A stretch of DNA of 64,000 nucleotides from Verrucomicrobiota bacterium (GTDB lineage: Bacteria; Verrucomicrobiota; Kiritimatiellia; UBA8416; JABMPJ01): positions 37,896 to 101,895 of the forward strand of contig JABGQM010000001.1 of NCBI GenBank assembly GCA_018648805.1, read 5' to 3'. Below the pieces are notes generated by a model. It had not been told where the DNA came from. It was given only the letters and a program-made list of their open reading frames with translations, and made no database searches. The position numbers and the translations under genes are program-made. This document shows positions 51,857-61,973 of the stretch, one piece after another. Position 1 is the first letter of the stretch; every line of letters begins with the position of its first letter.

Positions 51857-52903
51857 TCAAAAATACTTCGTGATGGCCTGACGGAACTGATCGATGAAGA
51901 TTGTCTTGAAATAGGACAAGTTGTTTTGTTCGTAGAAGAGCAGTATGCCTTTCTTGTACTCAACTTCATCCACGCTCCGGTAGGATAGCGGACAACAGTT
52001 GTGTGCCAACAACAGCGCATTGCCAAGAATCCGCGAGGCGCGCTTGTTGCCGTCTTCAAACGGCTGGATATATGAAATCATCAGAACAGTAATCAGCGCC
52101 TTCTCGATCGGATGCACACTCTGATTAACCAAGATGCATAGCGCATTCATTGCCTCCTGAATCTGAAACACATTATCCAGTGGCCGATAATTCGTTCCTG
52201 TGATGCGTACCAGGTTCTTCCGTATGCCATGCGTAACTCCAAGATCTTTGACAAGCAATCGATGGACATGCTCTATCTTTGCGGGCGACAACTCCCTGAA
52301 ATAGTCTGCGTTCGTAAAGACGCAGTCCAGTGCGTCCTTATGATTCAATATCATTACCGCTTCATCCCGCGTCTTGCCCGTGGCCTCAACGTGATCCTTA
52401 ATGAGTTGCTCTGTGTCGAGCAGCGTATACGTATTGCCCTCGATCTTTGAGGATTTCCAGGAGAATTCAATGGTCAGGCGCTCCAGCTCTTTCTGAAGAA
52501 CCGTCGGCGTCATGGATGCCCTGCCTTCTCGATATTGCTGATTAAGTGCATCCAGTTCTCTCTTTTCGGGTTCTGTCAGCAGCCCTGTCAGATGTGGCCA
52601 AATATCAAAGTTGAAAGTTTCAGAGCGTAAGACGCGCTGATCCAGATCTTGATCAAAATAGGTATCCACATCCAGAGTATCCAAGAGGACCGATCTTGGT
52701 GACGGGTGATAGGTTGTACCTCTGGCCTTTCCCGTTCTCACAATGAGACCATCCGCGATCAAAAGCTCCAGGTCCCGAAGGATCGTAATACGGGAATTCT
52801 TCTCTGGAAAAGCTCGTGAGACGTATAGCTCGATCTCTTTTCTGGACACTTCCTTCTGGTCCTTTATGTGCCCCAGAATCAACTCTTGCCGCCTGTTAAG
52901 CAT
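51857..52903 (-). CDS. Fic-family protein with N-terminal winged helix and variant active-site motif
   Basis: 348 residues from the ATG at 52903 (AGAGGG upstream); an in-frame GTG at 52933 lies in the operator region. The N-terminus is HTH-like (RRQELILGHIKDQKEVSRKEIELYVS...ILRDLELLIADGLIVRTGKARGTTY). The inhibitory motif is present (SSKIEGNTY, S-x-x-x-E-G, within the chain). The Fic motif reads IQPFEDGNKRASR: Gln280 replaces the catalytic His of HPFxxGNxR. Family members transfer AMP to targets; loss of His usually abolishes this, so activity is in doubt. I recall other QPFEDGNKR members, so this may be a true subfamily. Confidence 0.85.
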   Translation of the reverse strand: MLNRRQELILGHIKDQKEVSRKEIELYVSRAFPEKNSRITILRDLELLIADGLIVRTGKARGTTYHPSPRSVLLDTLDVDTYFDQDLDQRVLRSETFNFDIWPHLTGLLTEPEKRELDALNQQYREGRASMTPTVLQKELERLTIEFSWKSSKIEGNTYTLLDTEQLIKDHVEATGKTRDEAVMILNHKDALDCVFTNADYFRELSPAKIEHVHRLLVKDLGVTHGIRKNLVRITGTNYRPLDNVFQIQEAMNALCILVNQSVHPIEKALITVLMISYIQPFEDGNKRASRILGNALLLAHNCCPLSYRSVDEVEYKKGILLFYEQNNLSYFKTIFIDQFRQAITKYF

Positions 52904-52917
52904 GATGAACGCCCTCT

Positions 52918-52961
52918 TCGTATCATTAGCCACGGATTATCGTATCATTTGTGATACGATA
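52918..52961 (-). promoter_or_regulatory. Palindromic operator of the fic gene
   Basis: TATCGTATCA (52938-52947) and TGATACGATA (52952-52961) form a perfect 10-bp inverted repeat with a 4-base spacer. A third half-site, TCGTATCA, lies at 52918-52925 between it and the start codon. The Fic protein carries its own winged helix, so autoregulation is likely. Confidence 0.65.
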
Positions 52962-53085
52962 GCGCACGCATTATTGGCGTCTATTTCTTGTTGTTGCCCG
53001 GGACTCGGGAAAGCAAATCCCTATTGCCACAGCCATCACATGGCAAAAATCGCGTCGGTACTCGCCTGGATCGACAAGCCCAAGC

Positions 53086-53415
53086 GGAGAGATGGAGAGC
53101 CCCTCTGCAGGCCAACCTAACCTAAGCGGAGAGATGGGGGAGCCCTTCTGCAGGCCTATTATGCGAGCGACAGGTCACGCCGTAGTCCTGCAAAGCCAAG
53201 GCACAGGCGAGCATACTCCAGCCAAAGAAGGGCTCCCCCATCTCGGAGCGGCGTCAGCCAACCTAACCTAAGCGGAGGCATGGGGGGCCTCCCGCAGGCC
53301 TATTATGCGAGCGCATGTCACGTAGCAGTCCTCCAAAGGGCGTCAGCCGCGAGCATACTCCAGCCAAGGGAGGCCCCCCATGCCGGAGCGGCGCCGCCCT
53401 CCATGCCGGAGCGAA
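53086..53415. repeat. Tandem long-hairpin repeat units before purL
   Basis: Two full units about 146 bases apart plus partial units at both ends, each introduced by ACCTAACCTAAGCGGA. Unit 1 has perfect 19-bp arms (53131-53149 GAGATGGGGGAGCCCTTCT, and 53226-53244). Unit 2 has perfect 16-bp arms of different sequence (53278-53293 GCATGGGGGGCCTCCC, and 53368-53383). Loops of 76 and 74 bases share GCAGGCCTATTATGCGAGCG at the 5' side and GCATACTCCAGCCAA at the 3' side, with a TATGC/GCATA inner pair. It fills most of the 574-base gap between the divergent fic and purL genes. Confidence 0.85.
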
Positions 53416-53477
53416 TCTTGACACCGCTCGGGTGCGGTGCGACACTCGGCGCTTAGCTGATCCAAAATGGAGAACCC

Positions 53478-56400
53478 ATGGCTGCACCAGTGATTCTACA
53501 GGGCAAACCCACATTCTCGGCATTCCGCCTCACCGCCACACTCAAGGCGATCCACGCCATAGCGCCAACGCTGCACGTGACGGCGCTGCGTGCCGACTTT
53601 GTCTACTTCCTGGAGTGTGACGCCACCACCCAGGGCGAGACCGAGCGCAACCGCATCTACGGCCTGCTCGACGCCACGGGCCCCTTCGACGCCACCGACC
53701 GCTTCATCGTCTCCCCACGCAAGGGCACCATCTCCCCCTGGTCCTCCAAGGCCTCCGATATCTTCCACAACTGCGGCATGACCGATGTCAAGCGCGTCGA
53801 ACGCGGCATCGCCTACACCCTCCTCGACAAAGAGAACACCGTCATCCCGCTCGCGCAGTGCGCCGCCGTGCTGCCCCTCCTGCATGACCGTATGACCGAG
53901 GGCGTCTACACCGATGTGTCGGATATGTTCGCGCGCATGCAGCCCGCCCCCATGAAATCGATCGACCTGGTGGGCGAAGGCCGCACCGCCCTCGCACGCG
54001 CGAATGTCGAGATGGGCCTCGCCCTCAGCGATGAGGAGATCAACTACCTCTGCCAGGCCTACGGCGAGATCAAGCGCAACCCGACCGACGTGGAGCTGGT
54101 CATGTTCGGCCAGGTCAACTCGGAACACTGCCGCCACAAGATCTTCAACGCCGACTGGATCATCGACGGCCAGGAACAGCCCCACACTCTCTTCGACATG
54201 ATCCGCAACACCCACGCCCTCCATCCGGAAGGCACCCTCGTGGCCTACAGCGACAATTCGGGTGTGATCGAAGGCTTCCAAAACGACTGGTTCGAGGTAC
54301 ACCCCGACAGCGGGAACCAGTACGGCTACACCCCCTGCCACCTCGATATCCTGATTAAGGTAGAAACCCACAACCACCCCACCGCGATCTGTCCCTACCC
54401 GGGCGCCTCAACCGGCGTCGGCGGCGAAATTCGCGACGAGGCCGCCACCGGCATCGGCGGCCGCACCAAGGCCGGTCTGGCCGGCTTCTTCGTCTCGCAC
54501 CTGCGCCTGCCCGACTTCGCCATGCCGTGGGAGCGTGATTTTGCGGAGTTCCCCGACCGCCTCGCCACCCCGCTCGACATCATGCTCGAAGGCCCCATCG
54601 GTGGCGCCCACTTCGGCAACGAGTTCGGCCGCCCCCAGCTTCTCGGCATGTTCCGCACCTTTGAAACGGAGTGCCTCGATCGCTATCGCGGCTACCACAA
54701 ACCGATCATGCTTGCCGGCGGCATGGGCAACATCAAACGCCAGCACGCCTTTAAGAAGGATATCCCCCACAACGCGCGTATCATCCAGATCGGTGGACCG
54801 GCCATGCGTATCGGCCTCGGCGGCGGCGCGGCCTCCTCCATGGCCACGGGCAGCAATGCGGCCGAACTCGATTTCGATTCAGTCCAGCGTGATAACGCCG
54901 AGATGGAACGACGCTGCCAAGGCGTGGTGGATGCCTGCATCGCCCTCGGCAACACCAACCCGATCCTCAGCATCCACGACATCGGCGCCGGCGGCCTCTC
55001 CAACGGCTGCCCCGAGCTGGTCGCCGAGACAGGGGGTCACTTCCAGCTGCGCAACATCAACAACGAAGCCCCCTCGATGTCGCCCATGGAGATCTGGTGC
55101 TGCGAGGCCCAGGAGCGCTACGTGCTGGCCGTGGACGACGCGGACGTCGATCGATTCCTGGCCCTCTGCAAACGTGAACGCTGCCCCGTCGCCGTCCTCG
55201 GCATCGTCGGCGACGATCACCGCCTCGTGCTCGAAGACAGTCACTTTGACAACAAGCCGATCGATATCGATATCGACATCATCCTCGGCAAACCGCCGCG
55301 CATGCTGCGCAACGCGACCCATCAGCCCGCCACGCCGCCCGCCCTCGACATCACGCCGATGGAGCTGGCCGAGGCCGCCACGCGCGTCCTCCAGTTTCCG
55401 GCCGTGGCGCGCAAGACCTTCCTGATCACGATCACCGACCGCAGCATCACCGGCATGGTCGCGCGCGAACAGATGACCGGGCCCTACCAGACCCCCATCG
55501 CCGATGTGGCCGTGACCACCACGTCGCTACATGCCACCACCGGCGAAGCCATGGCCCTGGGCGAACGCACCCCGCTGGCCCTGATCTCCGCCCCGGCTTC
55601 CGGGCGTATGGCGATCGGTGAAGCCATCACCAATATCGCCGCCGCCCCGATTGAATCGATCAAGAAGATCCGCCTCTCCGCCAACTGGATGTGTGCCTGC
55701 GGCGAACCCGGCGAAGATGCCGGGCTGTACGACACCGTTGAAACCGTCGGCATGGAGTTCTGTCCCGCCCTCGGCATCTCGATCCCGGTTGGCAAAGACT
55801 CCCTCTCGATGCGCAGCGTGTGGGACGACAGCCACGGCACGGCGCATCGCCAGACCGCTCCGCTCAGTCTCCTGATCAGCGCCTTTGCCCCCGTGCACGA
55901 TGTGCGCCAGACCCTCACCCCCGATCTCAAGCCAGGTCCCTCGGCCCTGCTCCTGCTCGATCTTGGCGAAGGTCGCAACCGCCTCGGCGGCTCGGTCCTG
56001 GCACAGGTCTATAACCAGGTCGGTGACCGCGCGCCGGATGCCGACCGTCCCGCTCTGCTCGTCAGCTTCTTCACGGCAATCCAGGAACTGATCGCCGCCG
56101 AACTCCTCCTCGCCTACCACGACCGCTCCGACGGCGGCCTCTTTACCACCCTCGCCGAGATGGCCTTCGGCGGACACCGCGGCATGACCATCGACCTCGA
56201 CGGACTCGAGGGCGCGCCCCTGGACCTACTCTTCAACGAGGAGCTGGGCGCCGTGCTCCAGGTGGCCGAGGAACACCTCGACCGCGTCACCGCCATCCTG
56301 GCCACACACGACCTCGCCTCCATCACCACCTGCATCGGCCACCTGCAGGACGATGAAGCGGCTCCCGCTTTCGAAATCGTGCGCGACGACGATCTTCTCT

Positions 56401-57362
56401 TCAGCCAGTCGGTCACATCACTGAACCGCACCTGGTCGGAACTGACCATGCGTATGCAGGCCTTGCGCGACAACCCCGACTGTGCGGCGCAGGAGTACGA
56501 TCTGCTTCTCGACCAAGCCGATCCCGGCATGACCATGCAGCTCAGCTTCGATCCGGATGCCGCCCCGGCCGTCCTCGCCACCCGGCCGCGTATGGCCATC
56601 CTGCGCGAGCAGGGCATCAACGGCCACATCGAGATGGCCGGTGCCTTTGACCTGGCTGGCTTTGACTGCATCGACGTCCACATGACCGATCTGCACGGCG
56701 GACTGGTCGACCTCAAGGAGATGGCCGGGCTGGTCGCCTGCGGCGGCTTCTCGTACGGCGATGTCCTGGGCGCCGGATCAGGCTGGGCCAAGTCCGTCCT
56801 CTTCAACGAAGAACTCAAAGCCATGTTCGCCGCCTTCTTCGCCCGCCCCGATACCTTCGCCCTGGGCGTATGCAACGGCTGCCAGATGCTCTCGCAGCTC
56901 AAGGAGATTATTCCCGGTGCCGAACACTGGCCCGCCTTCACGGCTAATCTCTCTGAACAGTTCGAAGCGCGCTTTGTCACCGCTGAGATCATGGAGTCGC
57001 CCTCGGTGCTGCTGCAGGGCATGGCCGGATCACGCCTCGGCATTCATGTGGCCCACGGTGAAGGGTTGGCCAACTTCGAGGAGACCGGCTCACTGACCGC
57101 CATCCGCTCGCTCGGACTCGCCGCGGTGCGCTACGTGGATGGGCACGGTGCGCCGACCGAAATCTATCCGCTCAACCCCAACGGCTCACCCGACGGCCTG
57201 ACCGGGCTGACCACTGAAGATGGACGCGTCACCATCATGATGCCGCATCCCGAGCGCGTCTTCCGCGCTATCCAGATGCCTTACCGTCCGGCCGGACTTT
57301 TCGAAGGCGAAGCGGGCCCATGGCTGCGCCTCTTCCAGAACGCCCGGACCTTTGTAGGCTGA
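53478..57362 (+). CDS. purL: Phosphoribosylformylglycinamidine synthase (single-chain PurL)
   Basis: 1294 residues, the full-length 'large' type with glutaminase fused. It makes FGAM from FGAR, ATP and glutamine in purine biosynthesis, in the cytoplasm. Seen: an N-terminal PurS-like region, linker with [27 protein letters not shown], the ATP-binding synthetase halves ([60 protein letters not shown]), and a C-terminal class I glutaminase with nucleophile Cys in [15 protein letters not shown] (about residue 1134) and the MPHPERVFR catalytic block near 1257. The next gene starts 17 bases after its stop. Hairpin repeats precede it. Confidence 0.96.
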   Translation: MAAPVILQGKPTFSAFRLTATLKAIHAIAPTLHVTALRADFVYFLECDATTQGETERNRIYGLLDATGPFDATDRFIVSPRKGTISPWSSKASDIFHNCGMTDVKRVERGIAYTLLDKENTVIPLAQCAAVLPLLHDRMTEGVYTDVSDMFARMQPAPMKSIDLVGEGRTALARANVEMGLALSDEEINYLCQAYGEIKRNPTDVELVMFGQVNSEHCRHKIFNADWIIDGQEQPHTLFDMIRNTHALHPEGTLVAYSDNSGVIEGFQNDWFEVHPDSGNQYGYTPCHLDILIKVETHNHPTAICPYPGASTGVGGEIRDEAATGIGGRTKAGLAGFFVSHLRLPDFAMPWERDFAEFPDRLATPLDIMLEGPIGGAHFGNEFGRPQLLGMFRTFETECLDRYRGYHKPIMLAGGMGNIKRQHAFKKDIPHNARIIQIGGPAMRIGLGGGAASSMATGSNAAELDFDSVQRDNAEMERRCQGVVDACIALGNTNPILSIHDIGAGGLSNGCPELVAETGGHFQLRNINNEAPSMSPMEIWCCEAQERYVLAVDDADVDRFLALCKRERCPVAVLGIVGDDHRLVLEDSHFDNKPIDIDIDIILGKPPRMLRNATHQPATPPALDITPMELAEAATRVLQFPAVARKTFLITITDRSITGMVAREQMTGPYQTPIADVAVTTTSLHATTGEAMALGERTPLALISAPASGRMAIGEAITNIAAAPIESIKKIRLSANWMCACGEPGEDAGLYDTVETVGMEFCPALGISIPVGKDSLSMRSVWDDSHGTAHRQTAPLSLLISAFAPVHDVRQTLTPDLKPGPSALLLLDLGEGRNRLGGSVLAQVYNQVGDRAPDADRPALLVSFFTAIQELIAAELLLAYHDRSDGGLFTTLAEMAFGGHRGMTIDLDGLEGAPLDLLFNEELGAVLQVAEEHLDRVTAILATHDLASITTCIGHLQDDEAAPAFEIVRDDDLLFSQSVTSLNRTWSELTMRMQALRDNPDCAAQEYDLLLDQADPGMTMQLSFDPDAAPAVLATRPRMAILREQGINGHIEMAGAFDLAGFDCIDVHMTDLHGGLVDLKEMAGLVACGGFSYGDVLGAGSGWAKSVLFNEELKAMFAAFFARPDTFALGVCNGCQMLSQLKEIIPGAEHWPAFTANLSEQFEARFVTAEIMESPSVLLQGMAGSRLGIHVAHGEGLANFEETGSLTAIRSLGLAAVRYVDGHGAPTEIYPLNPNGSPDGLTGLTTEDGRVTIMMPHPERVFRAIQMPYRPAGLFEGEAGPWLRLFQNARTFVG

Positions 57363-57379
57363 CACCAGCGGAACCGCCT

Positions 57380-59149
57380 ATGGCATGCGTGACACGATTC
57401 CGAGTCGCAGTAACGGCCGCCCTGATCGGTATGGCCGCCTTCCAAATCCATCGCGTCTGTGCCACCTACGATTTTCTCAACTACGATGACGGGCGTGTCC
57501 TGGTCGATCATCCCGAGTTGTACAACCAGGCCACCTTGGGCCAGTCGCTCAAGGCGATAGGCGTCACCTACTTTCCGCGCGAAGAGCCACTCCTCCTGCG
57601 TGATTTGTCGTGGGCCGTGGATAGTCGTATCTTCGGCTTCGGCAATCCGCATGGGTTTCACGCCGTCAACGTGCTGTGGCACGCCGCCGTTATGGCGCTC
57701 TTCTTCCTCTTCGTCTTGCAACTCACACGTCGCTACGGCGTGGCCCTGCTGGCCGCCGGCCTGGCCCTCCCGCTGGCCATACACGTGGAACCTGTGGCGT
57801 GGATCATGGGACGTAAGGACCTGATGGTGACCGCCTTCGGGCTGCTCATGCTGATCGCGGTCGCGCGCATGCTCGATAGCCCGACCCGCCGCCGCCAGCT
57901 CGTCTACTACGTGGCCAGCCTGCTGCTGCTCGGTCTGGCGCTCGTCTCTAAAATCAGCGCCATCGTCTTGCCGCTGGTCGCCATGTTGCTCGCCCTCTTG
58001 CACAACCACCTGCGGGGCAAGCAGGCGCCCGCCGCCCCGTTGCGCGCCACCGATGCCGTGCGCGCCGTGCTCCTGTTTCTCCCCCACCTCGCCCTGAGCT
58101 TCGCGGTCTACCGCTGGTACCGCCACATCCTGACCGCGTATGGATTGCTGGATCGCGGCTACACGGCCGGTCCGCTCCAGCACCTCGGCACGCTGGCCGT
58201 GCTCAACCCACTCGTGCTGCTGCGCTATCTGCACAACCTGTTGGCCCCGCCCGCGATGCGCCTCTTCTACACCTGGCCCAGCCTGAACACCCCCCTCACC
58301 GGGTGGCACACCCTTCTCTCTCTGCTCGTGATCCTGACGCTCCTGATCGGCATCGTGGGGCTGTATCGCCGCCGCAAAGATCTGCTCTTCTACCTGCTGG
58401 CCGGCATGGTGCTGATGGTGCCCTACCTGAATATTGTTTATATCGGCATCTGGATGGCGAACCGCTACATCTACTTCGCCTCGCTCTTCCTCCTGGTCGC
58501 TCTCGCCACGCTCGTGATGGAAGGTATGACCCGCCAGCCTACCCGCGTGCGCGTGGGGCTCGTGCTCCTGCTGGCGGGCTTCATCATTCTGAACGGCACG
58601 CGTCAATTCGCCTATCGGCCTCACTGGCGCAACAACGCACAGCTCTGGTCATACGAGATGACCCGGCCCAACCCCGACCCGGAAGCCTTCATCCGCCTCG
58701 CCTCCCACGCCTACACGCAAGGCATCCGCGCCACGGACCCCACTGAGCGCGCGCGCCACTTCGCAACCGTCAGTGCCACCCGCGCCGCGGCCTGCGCACG
58801 CTTTACCCCCGACCAGACCTACCGCCTCCTCTTTCTTGAGGCCCTCATGCGGATCGTGCGCCAGGAGCCCGCCGCGGATCGTCGCGCGGCCCTCGAAGCC
58901 GTCGCCGCGATCAACCCCACGTTTGACGCTGTATTGTGGCAACTGACTGTGTTTTACTACACCGAAGCGCTCAAACAAGAGGATCCCGAAGCGCGCGACG
59001 CCATGGCGCGTCGTGCCCTCGACAGCTACAGACGCTATAGCGAACAGACGCCGCACGATGCCGCATTTCTTCAGCGCGACGCCTCTATTCGGCGCGAGTT
59101 TCTGACCGATATGCCGTTTTTGAAAGATGCAATCGAGGCCCTGCCGTGA
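57380..59149 (+). CDS. TMTC-like polytopic glycosyltransferase (DUF1736/PMT-like) with C-terminal soluble domain
   Basis: 589 residues from the ATG at 57380; the frame runs back into purL. The first loop reads YDFLNYDDGRVLVDHPELY...YFPREEPLLLRDLSWAVDSRIFGFGNPHGFHAVNVLWHAAVMALFFLFV, followed by AGLALPLAIHVEPVAWIMGRKDLMV. This closely follows the DD-containing start of bacterial TMTC/TPR-type O-mannosyltransferase-like proteins. About ten membrane helices, then a cytoplasmic or periplasmic helical C-terminal domain (about 430-589) that looks TPR-like. Suggests protein or lipid glycosylation using a polyprenyl-linked sugar. Linked to the following methyltransferase and GT2. Confidence 0.8.
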   Translation: MACVTRFRVAVTAALIGMAAFQIHRVCATYDFLNYDDGRVLVDHPELYNQATLGQSLKAIGVTYFPREEPLLLRDLSWAVDSRIFGFGNPHGFHAVNVLWHAAVMALFFLFVLQLTRRYGVALLAAGLALPLAIHVEPVAWIMGRKDLMVTAFGLLMLIAVARMLDSPTRRRQLVYYVASLLLLGLALVSKISAIVLPLVAMLLALLHNHLRGKQAPAAPLRATDAVRAVLLFLPHLALSFAVYRWYRHILTAYGLLDRGYTAGPLQHLGTLAVLNPLVLLRYLHNLLAPPAMRLFYTWPSLNTPLTGWHTLLSLLVILTLLIGIVGLYRRRKDLLFYLLAGMVLMVPYLNIVYIGIWMANRYIYFASLFLLVALATLVMEGMTRQPTRVRVGLVLLLAGFIILNGTRQFAYRPHWRNNAQLWSYEMTRPNPDPEAFIRLASHAYTQGIRATDPTERARHFATVSATRAAACARFTPDQTYRLLFLEALMRIVRQEPAADRRAALEAVAAINPTFDAVLWQLTVFYYTEALKQEDPEARDAMARRALDSYRRYSEQTPHDAAFLQRDASIRREFLTDMPFLKDAIEALP

Positions 59150-59793
59150 AAACCCACGCCCAAGCCACGGAGTATTTCGAAGCCCGCTTCACACCCGATC
59201 CCGGACGGGCCGGCGTGTGGCGCGAGATCGCACGCTATGTCGAACGCGATCTGGCCGATCCGTCTTCGCTACTGGAGCTGGGCTGCGGCTACGGCGACTT
59301 CATCCGGCAGGTGCGCGCCCACAAGCGATTGGCGCTCGATCTGAATGGCGACGCCCGCCAATGGCTGCCCGAGGAGGTGAGCTTCCGCCAGGGCGACTGT
59401 ACGGACCTCTCCTATCTGCCCGACCGATCCGTCGCCAACGTGTTTGCCAGCAACCTGCTCGAACACCTCACCCACGAACAGCTCGACCGCCTCATGCCCG
59501 AGATCAAACGTATCCTCGCCCCATCCGGACGCCTCCTGCTAATTCAGCCGAACTACCGGCTCTGCGCCGCCACCTACTTCGATGACTACACCCATGTGAC
59601 CGTCTTCTCCGACGTCGGCCTGAGCGGCCTTCTCGCCGCCCACGGCCTGCGCGTCCGCAAATGTATTCCCGGCCTGCTCCCATTCTCCATGAAATCCACA
59701 CTGCCCAAATACCCCTGGCTCGTGCGTCTCTACCTGCGCAGCCCCATCCGCCCCCTGGCCCGCCAGATGTATCTCGTCGCCGAATCAGAATAG
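59146..59793 (+). CDS. Class I SAM-dependent methyltransferase
   Basis: 215 residues starting with GTG that overlaps the preceding stop by four bases. Motif I LLELGCGYGDF (about 43-53), acidic LALDLNGDARQWL, motif II region DCTDLSYLPDRSVANVFASNLLEHL and a late Y.LCAATYFDDYTHVTVFSDVGLSGLL segment are consistent with small-molecule or sugar methyltransferases. No membrane helix. Being between a membrane glycosyltransferase and a GT2, it probably methylates a glycan or glycan-lipid precursor. Confidence 0.88.
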   Translation: MKTHAQATEYFEARFTPDPGRAGVWREIARYVERDLADPSSLLELGCGYGDFIRQVRAHKRLALDLNGDARQWLPEEVSFRQGDCTDLSYLPDRSVANVFASNLLEHLTHEQLDRLMPEIKRILAPSGRLLLIQPNYRLCAATYFDDYTHVTVFSDVGLSGLLAAHGLRVRKCIPGLLPFSMKSTLPKYPWLVRLYLRSPIRPLARQMYLVAESE

Positions 59794-59802
59794 GAACCGA
59801 CC

Positions 59803-60537
59803 ATGTGGAAGAACCAACGCGTCTCGATCGTCCTGCCTACCTACAACGAGAAGGAGTCGATCCAGGCCTTCATTCGGGATCTTGAGAAACAAGACGTCAT
59901 CGATGAGATCATCGTCGTGAACAACAACGCCGCGCCCGGCACCAGCGAAGAGGTCGCCCCCACCTCCGCCCGTGAAGTGATCGAAACGGAACAGGGCTAC
60001 GGGGCGGCCATCCAACGCGGCTTCCGTGAGGCCAGCGGCGACCTCGTGGTGCTGTTTGAGCCCGACGCCACCTTCCTCGCGCATGACATCTACAAGATGC
60101 TCGCCTACGCCGACGATTTCGAGGTCGTCTACGGCAGCCGTACGGTCAAGGAGCTGATCTGGCAAGGCGCCAACATGGGCCTCTTTCTCAAGTGGGGCAA
60201 CTACGCCGTAGCCAAGCTGATGGAATTTCTGTTCAACACCACCAACCTGACCGATGTCGGCTGCACCGTGCGCTGCATACGCCGCAAAACCCTCGAGGAA
60301 ATGCAGCCATTCTTCACCGTTAAGGGAAGCTTCTTCGGACCGGAGATGATGGTCATATCCATCTCGCAGCGGCGAAAAATCATCCAGATCCCAGTCAATT
60401 ACGTCGAGCGCGTGGGCCATTCAGCCGTGACCGGGAACAAGTGGGTGGCCTTCCTGCTCGGACTCAAAATGATTAATCTGGTGGTAACCTACCGGATCAA
60501 GAGCTGGTTAAAGCCGGGTCTGTTCAAGACCGGCTAA
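59803..60537 (+). CDS. Family 2 glycosyltransferase
   Basis: 244 residues: VSIVLPTYNEKESIQAFIRDLEKQ at the N-terminus, IIVVNNNAAPGTSEE, and the metal-binding LVVLFEPDATFLAHD block in place of the usual DAD. A QGYGAAIQRGFREASGDLV segment is shared with polyprenyl-phosphate sugar transferases. It lacks C-terminal membrane helices. Last gene of the purL-TMTC-methyltransferase-GT2 row, nine bases after the methyltransferase. Confidence 0.9.
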   Translation: MWKNQRVSIVLPTYNEKESIQAFIRDLEKQDVIDEIIVVNNNAAPGTSEEVAPTSAREVIETEQGYGAAIQRGFREASGDLVVLFEPDATFLAHDIYKMLAYADDFEVVYGSRTVKELIWQGANMGLFLKWGNYAVAKLMEFLFNTTNLTDVGCTVRCIRRKTLEEMQPFFTVKGSFFGPEMMVISISQRRKIIQIPVNYVERVGHSAVTGNKWVAFLLGLKMINLVVTYRIKSWLKPGLFKTG

Positions 60538-60565
60538 CGCGACGTGCGGAGCTTCTGTGGAATCA

Positions 60566-60898
60566 TCACTCCGGGACGACGACACGGGCCTGGCGCGGAC
60601 GCACAAAGAGAATCTTGGTGTAGCCTGCCTGACGCAACTCACGCGTGATGGTCACCATGACCGCCTGCGGTGCGCCCGGTGGAATCGACACCTCGATCGC
60701 CGTGTCCGGACGGCCCCCCACTGCCTTGACCGTCTTGGTCAGCTTGGGTGTTGTCGTCACGCGCCCGTTGACCGAGAGCTTGCCCTCGCTCAGAACGGAT
60801 ATACGCACCTTGGATGTGCCCTGCCTGCCGGTTGTCCCGCAGCCCTGGCACCCCACCACACACGCCACCGCCACCATCATCACTATCACTCGTTTCAT
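60566..60898 (-). CDS. Small lipoprotein with ExbD/TolR-like periplasmic fold
   Basis: 110 residues. Signal peptide with a lipobox-like VVGC (Cys17) and a second GC pair; the remaining 90 residues (VRISVLSEGKLSVNGRVTTTPKLTKTVKAVGGRPDTAIEVSIPPGAPQAVMVTITRELRQAGYTKILFVRPRQ) resemble the periplasmic half of ExbD/TolR proteins. The membrane helix with the Asp that ExbD needs for proton coupling is absent, so it is not a working ExbD. No ExbB/TolQ gene is near. The family call is tentative. Confidence 0.6.
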   Translation of the reverse strand: MKRVIVMMVAVACVVGCQGCGTTGRQGTSKVRISVLSEGKLSVNGRVTTTPKLTKTVKAVGGRPDTAIEVSIPPGAPQAVMVTITRELRQAGYTKILFVRPRQARVVVPE

Positions 60899-61009
60899 GA
60901 TGCCCGCACTATAGCGTAGCTCTCACCGCTCCGCAAGCCCACCGCTCACCTGCTTGACTTCGCTCTCGCGACAGGCCATCCTCACGGTCACTACAGCGCG
61001 TGGAGCCAC

Positions 61010-61924
61010 ATGCACAACATATCGGTCATCATTCCGCTCTATAACAAAGAAGACGAAGTCGAACGCTGCCTGCACAGCGTCACCGCCCAGACCCTCTCCC
61101 CGCATGAGATCCTCGTCATCGATGATGGCAGCAGCGACAGCAGCGCGGCCAGGGCAGACGCCATTCACGACGAACGACTGCGCCTGATTCGGCAGAGCAA
61201 TCAGGGGGTCTCCGCGGCACGCAACCGCGGGATCGCGGCCGCCACCGGCGAGGGCGTCGCGTTCCTGGATGCCGATGACGAGTGGAAGCCCGATTTTCTC
61301 AAGACGGTCGCCGGACTCAGCGACCGCTTTCCGCAGGCCGCGCTCTATGCCACCGGCTGCAGCGAGAGTGTCGACACCGCCGGAACGCAGGGCCACCACC
61401 ACTTTGAGGGCTTGCCGGAGGATCCTGCGGGCGGCCTGATCCCCGACTTTTTCGCCTGCATGCGGCGGTACCCGCCGATCAACTCCAGCAACACGCTCTG
61501 CCGGCGCGCGGTCTTCGACGAGGTCGGCGGCTTTCCGGAAGGGGAACCGCTGGCCGAGGATTGGGATATGTGGACGCGCATTGCGCTGCGCCATCCCGTG
61601 GCCTACCATCCGCGCATTGAGGCCGTCTACCATACCGGCGCCTCGAACCGTGCCGCGCGCGACCGCGCCTTCAGCGGCGAGGATACCGCCTTGCTGAAAA
61701 CGCTCCAGTGCGCACTGGCCGAGGGACACTTTCCCTATACCAGCCGTGCATCCGTGGAACGTTTCCTGGCCCGGCATCTGCTCGAGATGGCCAAGCACAC
61801 CATCGCCTCAGGCCACCGCGCCGCCGCGCGTCGCCGCATTCGTCAAGCCTGGCCCCTGCATGGCGCCAAGGGGCAATGCGCACGCTGGTGGCTCAAGAGC
61901 TTTGCGCCCCTACAGTCTACATGA
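61010..61924 (+). CDS. Family 2 glycosyltransferase
   Basis: 304 residues: ISVIIPLYNKEDEVERCLHSVTAQTLSPHEILVIDDGSSDSSAA, SNQGVSAARNRGIAAATGEGVAFLDADDEWKPDFL with a DADDE metal-binding block, and a C-terminal helix-rich tail. Fits transferase of surface polysaccharide or glycolipid assembly. The start is the ATG at 61010; the preceding 110 bases lie between it and the divergent lipoprotein gene. Followed by a foldback element. Confidence 0.9.
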   Translation: MHNISVIIPLYNKEDEVERCLHSVTAQTLSPHEILVIDDGSSDSSAARADAIHDERLRLIRQSNQGVSAARNRGIAAATGEGVAFLDADDEWKPDFLKTVAGLSDRFPQAALYATGCSESVDTAGTQGHHHFEGLPEDPAGGLIPDFFACMRRYPPINSSNTLCRRAVFDEVGGFPEGEPLAEDWDMWTRIALRHPVAYHPRIEAVYHTGASNRAARDRAFSGEDTALLKTLQCALAEGHFPYTSRASVERFLARHLLEMAKHTIASGHRAAARRRIRQAWPLHGAKGQCARWWLKSFAPLQST

Positions 61925-61973
61925 TGGCTGCCAGGATATCGCCAACTGTGAGCAGAAATCGAGTGAGCGGGTC

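Noticed and set aside
53086..53415. Integron attC array or CRISPR array
   Set aside because: ACCTAAC fits part of an attC core box, but no GTTRRRY partner or integrase is present, and the units are long hairpins, not short spaced repeats.
57281..58624. 447-codon minus-strand open frame
   Set aside because: Antisense of the TMTC-like membrane protein; the translation is Glu/Gln/His-rich and featureless.
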